From contig CAWCOL010000005.1 of assembly GCA_963797175.1 (NCBI GenBank), positions 62,001-126,000 of the forward strand: 64,000 bases of DNA, read 5' to 3'. The notes under the pieces were generated by a model, which ran no database searches, had not been told where the DNA came from, and saw only the letters and a list, made by a program, of their open reading frames with translations. The position numbers were made by a program, and so were the translations under genes. Of this stretch, positions 1 to 8,400 are shown piece by piece. The stretch is from DATLLN01 sp963797175 (lineage in GTDB: Bacteria > Actinomycetota > Thermoleophilia > Gaiellales > JAICJC01). Position 1 is the stretch's first letter. Every line of letters begins with the position of its first letter.

Positions 1-1444
1 TTCCGGCTGCATGACCCGCTGAACGACGTCGAGAACCTGGAGTCGGCCGCCGCCGCCGTCCGCGAGGCGGGCGGTCGGCTGTACGCCGGGCTCGCCTTCT
101 CCGGGACGATGCCCAACCTGCCGCGCGTGCTCGACAAGGCGAAGCGGCTGGCCGAGATGGGGGCCGACCACGTGCTGCTGCACGACCCCGCCGGCGCGCT
201 CGACCCGGGCACCACCGACCAGGTGATCGATGCCCTGCACAACGCCGCCGGGATCCCCGTCGGGCTCTACTGCCAGGGCACGGGCGGCAACGCGATGGCG
301 ATGGCAATCGAGGCCGCCCACCACGGCGCCGAGCCGATCGCCGCGGCCTGCTATCCGGTCGCCTGGACGCTGCACCGGGTCGCCACCGAGGTGCTGTGCG
401 AGGCGCTGACCGGCCTCGGCATCGAGCACGGGGTCGACCTCGACCGGGTCTGGCGGGCCTCCTACTTCATCGACGAGCACGTCACCTCGCAGATGCCGGC
501 GTCGCCGATCCCGCCCCGCATCACGCTGCGCACGGCGTTCAACCGCGTGCCGGTCGGCCTGGTCGCCGACATCGACGCCCGCCTGCGGCTGCTGGGTGCC
601 GGCGACCGGCTGGACGAGGTGATGGAGGAGTTCAAGCACGTCCGCGAGGACTGCGGCACGCCACCGCTGGCCCAGCCGGTGGGCGGCATCCTGGCCGGCC
701 AGTCGGTGCTGCACGTGCTCTCGGCCCGGCGCTGGGCCGAGGTCTCCGACGAGATGCACGACTACCTGTCCGGCACCTACGGCACGCCTCCGCACGACGT
801 GGCGCCCGAGGCCGCCGCGTTCGCCGGCGAGGCCGTGCCGCCGGAGGCGCCCGACCTCGAACGGCTGAAGGCGGACGGCGTCGCGGCCAGCGAGGAGGAC
901 CTGCTGCTGGTCGCGCTGTTCGGGGATGACGCCGGGCGGCTGCTGGCCACCCTGCGCGGGCGCACCGACCGTGACGAGCTGCCGCGCGACGGCAGCCGCG
1001 ACCGCGGCGAGGCGGCGCGCATCCGCGAGGTGATCGACCTGGTTGAGGGCTCCGACGTGAGCGAGGTGACGGTCGAGGACTCCGGCGTCAAGATCACCGT
1101 GCGGCGCCAGGACGACCGCCCCGAGACGGTGCGGGTGGTCGAGGCCGCTCCGCCGCCGGTGCCGGTCGCGGACGGCACCCCCGCGCACGCGACGGTCTCG
1201 ACGCTGATCAAGATCGAGTCGCCGATGGTGGGCACGTTCTACCGCTCGCCCTCGCCCGCGGCCGAGCCGTTCGTGGAGGACGGCGACCGCGTCGAGGTCG
1301 GGCCAGACGCTGTGCATCCTCGAGGCGATGAAGCTGTTCAACGAGTTCAAGTCCGAGCACGCCGGGGTGATCAGGAACCGCCTGGTCGAGAACGGCGACC
1401 CGGTCGAGTTCGGACAGCCCCTCTTCGAGCTCGAACCCGCCTAG
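1..1444 (+). CDS. Carboxyltransferase-like domain fused to biotin carboxyl carrier domain (5' partial, one frameshift)
   Basis: The frame is open from base 1, so the N-terminus lies outside the window. The first ~250 residues resemble the carboxyltransferase barrel of pyruvate carboxylase subunit B, oxaloacetate decarboxylase alpha and transcarboxylase 5S. After a linker comes an AccB-type segment (IREVIDLVEGSDVSEV), then a biotinyl domain (SPMVGTFYR) with the attachment site EAMKL, its Lys codon at 1331-1333. A +1 frameshift at about 1301 must be corrected to read the biotin site; the stop is TAG 1442-1444. The barrel positions that normally supply metal ligands are changed: family K-D-M-A-G reads LHDPAG and family H-x-H reads YCQGT. 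Biotin carrier function with the downstream AccC is well supported. What the barrel does is unknown. Known: CT-carrier fusions are normal in pyruvate carboxylase, but AccB-like linkers are not typical of them. Confidence 0.75.
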
Positions 1445-1450
1445 ACCGTG

Positions 1451-2829
1451 GTGACGCAGGGTCCTGATCGCGAACCGCGGGGAGGCCGCGGTGCGTCTCG
1501 TCCGCGCCTGCCACGACCTGGGCGTCGAGGCGGTCGCGGTCTACTCGACGGCCGACCGTGACGGCCTCTGGGTGCGGCTCGCCGACCGCGCCGTCTGCGT
1601 CGGGCCTCACGCGCCTGCGGGCAGCTACCTGAACGTCCCCAACCTGATCGGCGCGGCCGAGACCACCGGCTGCGACGCGGTGCATCCGGGCTGGGGGTTC
1701 CTGGCCGAGAACGCGGCGTTCGTCCGCGCCTGCGAGGACAACGACCTGGTGTTCGTCGGCCCCCGGCCGGAGGCGATCGAGCTGATGGGCGACAAGAGCC
1801 GGGCGAAGCAGACGATGCGCGACGCCGGGGTGCCGCTGGTGCCGGGCAGCGCCGAGCGGCTGAGCGGCGCCGACGAGGCCGCCGAGCTGGCGGCCGGCAT
1901 CGGCTACCCGGTGCTGCTCAAGGCGTCGGCCGGCGGCGGCGGGCGGGGGATGCGCCTGGTGCCCGCGCCGGACGAGCTCGAGCGAGGCGTACGCGATGGC
2001 CTCGGCCGAGGCGCTGTCCGCCTTCGGCGACGGCGGCATGTACCTGGAGAAGGCGGTGATCGAGCCCCGCCACGTGGAGATGCAGGTGCTGGCCGACGCC
2101 GAGGGCCGCGTGCTGGTGCTGGGCGAGCGCGACTGCTCGATCCAGCGGCGGCACCAGAAGCTGATCGAGGAGGGGCCCTCGCCCGCCCTGGACGAGGCGA
2201 CGCGCTCGGCGATGGCGGACGCCGCCCGGGCGGCCTGCCTCGCCTGCGACTACGTCAACGCCGGCACCGTCGAGTTCCTGCTGGACGCCGAGGGCCGGTT
2301 CTTCTTCATCGAGATGAACACGCGGCTGCAGGTCGAGCACCCGGTGTCCGAGCTGCTGACGGGCATCGACATCGCCTGTCTGGCAGCTGCGGATCGCCGG
2401 CGGCGAGCGGCTGCCGGCCGAGGGCCTCGCGCCGCTGCGCGGCCACGCGATCGAGTTCCGCATCAACTGCGAGGACCCGCGCCGCGGATTCCTGCCGGCG
2501 GCCGGCACGGTGACGCGGCTGGCGGTGCCGCTGGGGCCCGGCGTGCGGTTCGACACCCACGCCTACGAGGGCTACCGGGTGCCGCCGTTCTACGACTCGA
2601 TGCTGGCCAAGCTGATCGTCCACGGCGCCGACCGCCGCGAGGCGCTGGCGCGCGCCCGCCGGGCGCTGGGCGAGCTCGAGATCGAGGGCGTCGCCACCAC
2701 CCGCGACCTGTTCCTGGAGATCATCGAGGAGCCCGCGTTCGCCGACGGCCGCTACACGACCGCCTACCTGGAGGAGCGTGGCGGCGTCGCCTGCCGTCGC
2801 TGGCCGCGGCGATGGAGGGGGCGGCATGA
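1451..2829 (+). CDS. accC: Biotin carboxylase AccC (several frameshifts)
   Basis: ATP-dependent carboxylation of biotin on the carrier domain encoded just upstream. Visible segments in order are VLIANRGEAAVRLVRA, HPGWGFLAENAAF, GDKSRAKQTM, KASAGGGGRGM (ATP grasp), EMQVLADAEG, ERDCSIQRRHQK, FFFIEMNTRLQVEHPVSE (catalytic region) and the C-terminal domain to about YLEE. The reading frame changes at about 1460 (just after GTG 1451), 1983, 2383 and near 2775-2800; the first three are single extra bases in short G/C runs. Corrected, the protein has the usual length of about 450 residues. GTG 1451 was chosen because it gives (M)TQVLIANRGE after removing one G. The stop overlaps the next start as ATGA. 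Either the gene is decayed or, more likely, the assembly carries indels. Confidence 0.85.
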
Positions 2830-3165
2830 GCCTGCGGCTGCGCGGCGCCGTGCTGGCGGACGACGCGGTGGTGGCGATCGTGCGCGGCGCCGTCGGCGAT
2901 GGTCGAGGGCGCCCGGCTCGACCGGCCCAGCCGGATCGCCCGGGTGCTGCCCGGCCGGCGGCGGCACCGGTGGAGTGGAGCACCGACGGCGAGGCGATCA
3001 GCTTCGACGTGGACGTCGCCGTCGCCTACGGCCAGCCGCTTCCCGGCGTCGCCTCGCGCGTGCGCGCCAGCGTGCGCCGAGTCGGTGGGCGCGATGACCG
3101 GGCTGCGCGTGCAGGCCGTGGACGTCACCGTGACCAGCCTCGACCGGACGGAGGCGGAGCGATGA
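2826..3165 (+). CDS. Asp23/Gls24 (YqhY-like) protein (frameshifted)
   Basis: A small alkaline-shock-family protein of about 110 residues. Homologous stretches are split over frames: MSLRLRGAVLADDAVVAIV, then MVEGARLDRPSRIARVLPG, then VEWSTDGEAISFDVDVAVAYG, and last SVGAMTGLRVQAVDVTV. Changes of frame fall near 2896, 2965 and 3078. The order carrier-accC-asp23-nusB matches Bacillus, where the homologue YqhY is linked to acetyl-CoA carboxylase control; that role is inferred here from position. The start overlaps the accC stop as ATGA and the stop overlaps nusB in the same way. The assignment rests on the pattern of the corrected protein and its neighbours. Confidence 0.65.
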
Positions 3166-3564
3166 GCCGCCGCGAGGATCGCCGCGCGGCCGCGTTCCTG
3201 CTCTACCAGCGCGACCTGCTCGACCGGCCGTTCGACCAGCTCTACGACGCCTACGAGCGGGACAACGGCCACCCGGCCACGGACGTTCACGCGGCTGCAG
3301 GCCGAGGGCGCGTGGGATCGGCGCGAGCAGCTCGACGAGCTGATCGACGCGGCGGCCCAGGGCTGGACGGCCGACCGGATGGCCGTGCTCGAGCGCAACG
3401 TGCTGCGGCTGGCGGTGTTCGAGCTGCGCGAGGCGGACGTGCCGGCGGCCGTGGCCATCGACGAGGCCGTCTCGCTGGCCAAGCGCTACGCCTCGCCCGA
3501 GGCGGCGTCGCTCGTGAATGGGATACTTGGCCGGATCGCCCGAACAGAGGGGGTGGGAACGTGA
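3162..3564 (+). CDS. nusB: Transcription antitermination factor NusB (one frameshift)
   Basis: RNA-binding antitermination factor that pairs with S10 (NusE) on rRNA boxA. The N-terminal part (MSRREDRRAAAFLLYQRDLL) and the C-terminal part (RNVLRLAVFELREA, AIDEAVSLAKRYASPEAASLVNGILGRI, shown in pieces) are classic NusB but lie in two frames. A +1 shift at about 3281 joins them through FTRLQAEGAW. The corrected length is about 133 residues, normal for the family. It starts at ATG overlapping the asp23 stop and ends overlapping the GTG of xseB (GTGA), so translation is coupled on both sides. Confidence 0.88.
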
Positions 3565-3746
3565 CCGATGCGATCGACGGGCTGACGGCGGAGATCGACG
3601 ACCTGCGCGCGCGGCTGGAGCGCGAGCAACTCGACGCCGACGCCGCCACGGAGGTGCTGGAGCGGATCACGGCACTGGCCCAGCGCGCGCTGACCGAGAT
3701 CGAGCAGCGCACCGAGCGGCTCGAGGACGGGGAGCCGGCGGCCTGA
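3561..3746 (+). CDS. xseB: Exodeoxyribonuclease VII small subunit-like
   Basis: A 61-residue acidic helical protein (MTDAIDGLTAEIDDLRARLE...). Length, two predicted helices and position before ispA fit XseB, the small subunit that works with XseA to degrade single-stranded DNA. No xseA is present between nusB and this gene, unlike in Bacillus, so the catalytic subunit must lie elsewhere if the assignment is right. The start GTG overlaps the nusB stop as GTGA and the stop TGA overlaps a CTG start of ispA as CTGA. A generic short coiled coil is the alternative. Confidence 0.6.
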   Translation: MTDAIDGLTAEIDDLRARLEREQLDADAATEVLERITALAQRALTEIEQRTERLEDGEPAA

Positions 3747-4524
3747 TCGAGGACTACCTGCGCGGAGGTGGTGACGTCCTCGGTGCCGGAGCTGGACGAG
3801 GCCGTCCGCTACTCGCTGCTGTCCGGGGGCAAGCGGATCCGGCCGCGGCTGTGCCTGGCGGCGGCCCGCTGCGCCGGCGGCGACCCGGCCGCGCGCGCTG
3901 CCCGCCGCCGCCGCGCTGGAGATGGTGCACGCGTTCTCGCTGGTGCACGACGACCTGCCCGCGCTGGACGACGACGACGAGCGGCGCGGCCGGCCGACCA
4001 GCCACATCCGCTACGGCGAGGCGGTTGCGGTGCTGGTCGGCGACGCGCTGCTGAACGGGGCGCTGCGGCTCGTCACCGAGCGGCTGGACGCCGCGCCCGA
4101 GGTGCGGCTGGCCGTGGTCGGCGAGATCACCCGCGGGGTGGCGGGCATGGTGGACGGGCAGTACCTGGACGTGACGGCCGACGGCATGCCCGACCACGGG
4201 CAGCTCGCCCGCATCCACCGCCTCAAGACGGGCGCGCTGATCGAGGCGTCGACCGTCTGCGGCGCGCTGGTGGCGGGCGCGCACGACGTCGCTCCCTACC
4301 GCGCCCTGGGCGCCGAGCTCGGCCTGCTCTTCCAGATCGTGGACGACATCCTGGACGAGGGCAGCGACGACGAGCCCAGCTTCGTCAACACGCTCGGCCT
4401 GGAGCAGAGCCGCGAGCTGGCGGGGGAGAGCCACCGGCGGGCGGAAGCGCTGCTGGCGGAGCTGCCCGGCGATCGCTCGGAGCTGGACGGCCTGGTCGAG
4501 CAGATCGCCCTGCGCACGGCGTGA
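3743..4524 (+). CDS. ispA: Short-chain polyprenyl diphosphate synthase (farnesyl/geranylgeranyl type), two frameshifts
   Basis: Head-to-tail condensation of isopentenyl diphosphate with allylic diphosphates. Visible motifs are LSGGKRIRPRL, the first Asp-rich motif DDLPALDDDDERRG, HRLKTGALI and the second Asp-rich motif FQIVDDILD. Frame changes at about 3763 and 3894 (both +1) must be corrected. The best start is CTG 3743: it overlaps the xseB stop as CTGA, has GGGGAG 8 nt upstream, and gives (M)IEDYLRE-VVTSSVPELD. The next conventional start is GTG 3768. Corrected length is about 260 residues, slightly short of the family norm of 290. Neighbours xseB and tlyA are the usual ones, but dxs is missing. 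Confidence 0.85.
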
Positions 4525-5000
4525 TCGAGATCGTCCCGTACGACCCCGCCTGGCCCTCGCGGTACGCGGACGAGGCGGAGCTGTTGCGCCGCGCGCTCGG
4601 GGCCGTGGCGGAGCGGATCGAGCACGTCGGGTCGACGGCCGTGCCCGGGCTTGCGGCCAAGCCGTACATCGACATCCAGGTCTCGGTGGGCTCGTTCGAC
4701 CCGTTCGCCGCATACGGGCGGCCGCTCGCCGGTCTCGGGTACGACCACCGCGCGGACCCGGCGCTCCCCGAGCACCGCTTCTTCGAGCGAACGACCTTCC
4801 ACGTTCACGTCTGCGAGAGCGGCGGCGCCTGGGAGCGACGCCACCTCGCCTTCCGCGACCACCTGCGGTCGAACGCGGTCGCGGCGGAGGCGTACGAGCT
4901 CCACAAGCGCGACCTCGCCCGCCGGTTCGACCGCAGCGTGGACTACGCCGACGCCAAGACGCCGTACATCCGCGCCGTTGAGCGGGAGCTGGGGCTGTGA
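4521..5000 (+). CDS. GrpB/UPF0157 family nucleotidyltransferase-fold protein
   Basis: A 159-residue protein with the family signature IEIVPYDPAWPSRYADE, IEHVGSTAVPGLAAKP and IDIQVSV, and a C-terminal pattern of YELHKRDLARRF. GrpB proteins share the nucleotidyltransferase fold seen in CoaE-associated domains and often travel on their own; substrates are mostly unknown. The GTG start overlaps the ispA stop (GTGA). It sits where dxs normally lies between ispA and tlyA in Bacillus-like clusters, suggesting a replacement event. It is intact and in one frame. Confidence 0.85.
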   Translation: MIEIVPYDPAWPSRYADEAELLRRALGAVAERIEHVGSTAVPGLAAKPYIDIQVSVGSFDPFAAYGRPLAGLGYDHRADPALPEHRFFERTTFHVHVCESGGAWERRHLAFRDHLRSNAVAAEAYELHKRDLARRFDRSVDYADAKTPYIRAVERELGL

Positions 5001-5007
5001 GCACGCT

Positions 5008-5805
5008 GTGAAGACACGGCTCGACCAGCTCCTGGTCGAGCGCGGCCTGGCCGAGTCGCGGAGCCGCGCGCAGGCCCTGATCATGGCCGGGCGGGTGACG
5101 GTGGGCGGCGTCGTGGCCGACAAGGCGGGCACGGGTGTGTCGGAGGACGCAGAGGTCGAAGTGACCGAGCCCCCCCGCTACGTCTCGCGCGGCGGCGAGA
5201 AGCTGGAAACGGGGCTGCGCGCCTTCGCGATCGACGTGACCGGCCTGCGCTGCCTGGACGTGGGCGCCTCCACGGGCGGGTTCGCCGACTGCCTGCTCCA
5301 GCACGGCGCGGCCTCGGTGATCGCCGTGGACGTGGGCCGAAACCAGCTGCACGAGCGCCTCCGGGCCGATCCGCGCGTGACCTCGCTGGAGCGGACGAAC
5401 GCCCGCGACCTCGACCCCGCCGCGCTGCCGTACGTCGCGTCGTTCCTGACCGCCGACGTCTCGTTCATCTCGCTGCGCCGCGTGCTGCCCGCGGCCGTCG
5501 CCTGCCTGGAGCCGGCGTGGCAGGGCGTGGTGCTGGTCAAGCCGCAGTTCGAGGCGGGGCGGGAGCGGGTGCGCCGCGGCGTGGTGCGCGATCCCGAAGT
5601 GCACCGCGACGTGCTGCGCGGCATCGCCGCGTTCGCCGCGGAGCAGGCGATGGCCGTCCTCGGAGTGTGCGATTCTTCGCTCCCCGGCCCGGCCGGGAAC
5701 CGCGAGTACCTGATGCACCTGGCTGCGGACGGGTCACCGTCCGCGCGCGACCGCGATGTCGACATCGACGATGCAATCGAGCATGCCGTCTTATCCGCCG
5801 GCTGA
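5008..5805 (+). CDS. tlyA: TlyA family rRNA (cytidine-2'-O)-methyltransferase
   Basis: 265 residues: an N-terminal S4 RNA-binding domain (RLDQLLVERGLAESRSRAQALI) followed by an FtsJ-like SAM-dependent methyltransferase domain (VSRGGEKLETGL, LDVGASTGGFADCLLQ, FLTADVSFISL, LVKPQFEAG). TlyA methylates 16S and 23S rRNA at capreomycin-binding cytidines in mycobacteria. GTG 5008 was chosen because it begins exactly at the S4 domain (KTRLDQLL). The 3' end overlaps nadK, and recN follows, as in many Gram-positive genomes. Confidence 0.92.
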   Translation: MKTRLDQLLVERGLAESRSRAQALIMAGRVTVGGVVADKAGTGVSEDAEVEVTEPPRYVSRGGEKLETGLRAFAIDVTGLRCLDVGASTGGFADCLLQHGAASVIAVDVGRNQLHERLRADPRVTSLERTNARDLDPAALPYVASFLTADVSFISLRRVLPAAVACLEPAWQGVVLVKPQFEAGRERVRRGVVRDPEVHRDVLRGIAAFAAEQAMAVLGVCDSSLPGPAGNREYLMHLAADGSPSARDRDVDIDDAIEHAVLSAG

Positions 5806-6592
5806 GCCCGGCCCGATCACCCGGGTCGCCGTGGTCACGCACGGCCGGCCGGAGGCGATCGGCGATGCCCTGGCCCGGCTGCGGGCGGTCTGCGAGCGGC
5901 GCGGCGTCGAGATCGTCGAGCAGGACGAGCGAGCGCAGCTGGCGATCGTGCTGGGCGGAGACGGCACGACGCTGCGCGCGCTGCACCGGTTCCTGGGCAG
6001 CGACGTGCCCTGCCTGGGCATCAACTACGGCCGCGTCGGCTTCCTCACCAGCATCGGCTCGGCCGACCTCGAGCAGGGGCTGGAGCGTGCGCTGGACGGC
6101 CGCTTCGAGGTGCTCGAGCTGCCGACGCTGGCGTGCGTGACCGGCGCGACCGAGCTGACCGGCGTCAACGATGTCGTGCTCTCGGCCGGGGTGCTGGGCC
6201 GGATGGTGATCGTGCGGTGGTCGGTGGACGGCGTGCCGATGGGCGAGCTGGGGTGCGACGGGGCGATTCTCGCCACCTCAACCGGCTCGACGGCGTACAA
6301 CCTCTCGGCGGGCGGGCCGGTGGTGGCGTGGGGCACGGACGCGTTCGTCATCTCGTTCGTCTCGCCGCACTCGCTGCACGCGCGCTCGATGGTGCTCGGC
6401 CGGGGCCACGTGGTCGAGGTCGTCAACGCCACGGTGGACGTCCCGCTGCAGGCGATCGTGGACGGCCACGGCCAGGGCGAGGTCGCGCCCGGCGACCGTG
6501 TCGAGGTGCGGCTGGGGGAGGCTCGCGCCCACCTGGCCCGGCTGGAGGGCATCTCGTTCTTCAGCCGCTACCGGGACACGTTCTCAACCTAG
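5783..6592 (+). CDS. nadK: NAD kinase
   Basis: Phosphorylates NAD to NADP. Motifs are LGGDGTTLRALH (GGDG), GINYGRVGFL, GVNDVVLSAG (family NE/ND motif), CDGAILATSTGSTAYNLSAGG. Start choices are ATG 5756, 5771 and 5783; 5783 leaves the shortest overlap with tlyA and begins just ahead of the conserved VAVVTHG strand. The length of 269 residues is normal. Co-transcribed with tlyA; recN has its own promoter downstream. Confidence 0.92.
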   Translation: MPSYPPAEPGPITRVAVVTHGRPEAIGDALARLRAVCERRGVEIVEQDERAQLAIVLGGDGTTLRALHRFLGSDVPCLGINYGRVGFLTSIGSADLEQGLERALDGRFEVLELPTLACVTGATELTGVNDVVLSAGVLGRMVIVRWSVDGVPMGELGCDGAILATSTGSTAYNLSAGGPVVAWGTDAFVISFVSPHSLHARSMVLGRGHVVEVVNATVDVPLQAIVDGHGQGEVAPGDRVEVRLGEARAHLARLEGISFFSRYRDTFST

Positions 6593-6619
6593 ATGGTTGA
6601 TTCCACGAGCTGACAACAT

Positions 6620-6637
6620 CGTCACGCCCGCGTGACG
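6620..6637. other. Inverted repeat upstream of recN
   Basis: Seven-base arms CGTCACG and CGTGACG with a CCCG loop, in the 92-bp gap between nadK and recN. It could be a weak terminator for the nadK operon or an operator for recN; there is no T-tract. No LexA-type CGAAC-N4-GTTCG site is seen before recN. Confidence 0.4.
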
Positions 6638-6668
6638 CGTGAGGCCCTGCGCCGTCGGAGCCGACCGG

Positions 6669-6674
6669 CATACT
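6669..6674 (+). promoter_or_regulatory. -10 element of recN
   Basis: CATACT ends 10 nt before ATG 6685, predicting a 5' leader of only a few bases. No Shine-Dalgarno is visible. No good -35 is seen at 17 bp. Confidence 0.5.
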
Positions 6675-6684
6675 GCGAGGGCAG

Positions 6685-8340
6685 ATGCTGCTCCGCCTCC
6701 ACATCGAGAACCTTGCGCTGATCGAGCGCGCCGAGCTCGAGCTCGGCCCCGGCCTGACCGTGCTGACGGGCGAGACCGGGGCGGGCAAGACGATGCTGGC
6801 CCAGGCGATCGGCCTGATCGCGGGCGACCAGCCGTCGGCGGACATGGTCGGGCCGCACGGCGACGAGACGTACGTCGAGGCCGAGTTCGCCGTGCCGGAC
6901 GAGCTGTTCGCGGACGAGGCGCTGGCCGCGGTCGCGGAGCTGCGCCCCGACGGCGAGGAGACGCTGGTGGTGGCCCGGCGGCTGACCCGTGCCGGGCGCA
7001 GCCGGGCGATGGTGTGGGGCCGGGGCTGCGCCCGCGCCGACCTGGCGGCGATCGGCGACCGGCTGCTCGAGGTCTCCTCCCAGCACGAGGCCCGGCGGCT
7101 GGCCCGTCCCGGGCACGGGCTGGTGCTGCTGGACACGTACGCGGGGCTGGAGGAGCAGGCCGCCGGGATGGCCGAGGCGTGGGCCGGGCTGCGGTCGGCC
7201 CGGGCGGCGCTCGAGGGCGCGCGCGCGGCCGGGCGCGACGCCGAGCGGCGGCGCGGCGAGCTGGAGGATCTGGTGGCGGCCGTCGATGCGCTGCGGCCGG
7301 AGCAGGGCGAGCGCGACCGCCTCTCCGCCGAGCGCGACCGGCTGCGCCACCTGGACGAGCTGCGCGAGGCGGCGGGCGAGGCCGCGCTGCTGGTAACGCC
7401 CGACGACGGCGCCGGCGCGCACGGCCAGACGGCCCGCGCCGCCGAGCTGCTGGCGGCCGTCGAGCACATCGAGCCGCGGCTGGCCGGACCGGCCGCCGAG
7501 CTGCGCGACGCCGCGCTGCGCCTGCAGGAGGCGGCCATCGACCTGCGCCGCTACCTGGACGAGCTGGAGGCCGATCCGGCCCGCCTGGACTGGGTCGAGT
7601 CGCGGCTGGCCGCGTTCGCCGACCTCGAGCGCCGCCACGGCGCGTCGGTGGAGGGCGTCGTCGAGCTGGCCGACCGGGCCCGGTCGGCGCTCGAGGAGCT
7701 GGCCGGCGGAGGCGGGCGCCTGGCCGAGCTGGAGGCGGAGGCCGAGCGGGCCCGCTCCCAGGCCGAGCGGCGCGCGCAGCGGCTGACGACCGCGCGGCGC
7801 CGCGCGGCGCCCCGGTTCGCCGCGGCCGTGGCCGAGGAGCTGGCCGGCCTGGGGATGCAGGACGCGGTGCTCGAGGCCGCCCTCGAGCCCGCCGACCTGG
7901 GGAGCCGCGGCGCCGACGCGCTGCGGCTGCTGCTGGCCGCCAACCCGGGCCTTCCCGCCCTGCCGCTGGCCCAGAGCGCATCCGGTGGCGAGCTGTCGCG
8001 GATCGCGCTGGCGGTGCGGGTCGCGGCCCGCAGCGGCGGCGGCCCGGCGACGCTGCTCCTGGACGAGGTGGACGCCGGCATCGGCGGCCACACCGCGAAC
8101 GCCGTGGGGGAGAAGCTCAAGCGGCTGTCGGCCAGCGCCCAGCTGCTCTGCATCACGCACCTGCCGCAGATCGCGGCGCAGGCCGACGCCCACCTGCGGG
8201 TCGAGAAGCTGCCGGGCGACCCGACGGTGACGCGGATCGTGCCCCTGCGCGAGGGCGAGGTGGTCGCCGAGATCGCCCGCATGCTGGGTGGCGGCGAGGA
8301 CGACGCGGCCCTGCGCCACGCCGAAGCGCTGCTCGGATAG
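6685..8340 (+). CDS. recN: DNA repair protein RecN
   Basis: SMC-like ATPase for double-strand break repair, 551 residues. Walker A is GETGAGKT near residue 30; a long coiled-coil-prone centre rich in A, E and R spans about 160-390; the ABC signature SGGELSRIALAVR and Walker B TLLLDEVDAGIGG lie in the C-terminal third, followed by CITHLPQIAAQA. The start is ATG 6685 just after a -10 hexamer. The gene is a single clean frame, in contrast with the indel-rich genes upstream. Confidence 0.94.
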   Translation: MLLRLHIENLALIERAELELGPGLTVLTGETGAGKTMLAQAIGLIAGDQPSADMVGPHGDETYVEAEFAVPDELFADEALAAVAELRPDGEETLVVARRLTRAGRSRAMVWGRGCARADLAAIGDRLLEVSSQHEARRLARPGHGLVLLDTYAGLEEQAAGMAEAWAGLRSARAALEGARAAGRDAERRRGELEDLVAAVDALRPEQGERDRLSAERDRLRHLDELREAAGEAALLVTPDDGAGAHGQTARAAELLAAVEHIEPRLAGPAAELRDAALRLQEAAIDLRRYLDELEADPARLDWVESRLAAFADLERRHGASVEGVVELADRARSALEELAGGGGRLAELEAEAERARSQAERRAQRLTTARRRAAPRFAAAVAEELAGLGMQDAVLEAALEPADLGSRGADALRLLLAANPGLPALPLAQSASGGELSRIALAVRVAARSGGGPATLLLDEVDAGIGGHTANAVGEKLKRLSASAQLLCITHLPQIAAQADAHLRVEKLPGDPTVTRIVPLREGEVVAEIARMLGGGEDDAALRHAEALLG

Positions 8341-8360
8341 GCGCCGGACGCGGGCGGGTT

Positions 8361-8386
8361 CCTCGCCGCGCGGGTACGCGGCGAGG
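8361..8386. terminator. GC-rich hairpin between convergent genes
   Basis: Perfect 10-bp arms (CCTCGCCGCG / CGCGGCGAGG) with a 6-base loop, located 20 bp after recN and 15 bp after the end of the convergent minus-strand gene. Likely a bidirectional terminator; it lacks a T-tract. Confidence 0.6.
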
Positions 8387-8400
8387 TGGAGTCCCCCCGT

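Noticed and set aside
3754..5718. 654-residue minus-strand open frame
   Set aside because: Antisense to ispA, grpB and tlyA, low-complexity Arg/Ala/Gly composition, no domain; a high-GC shadow.
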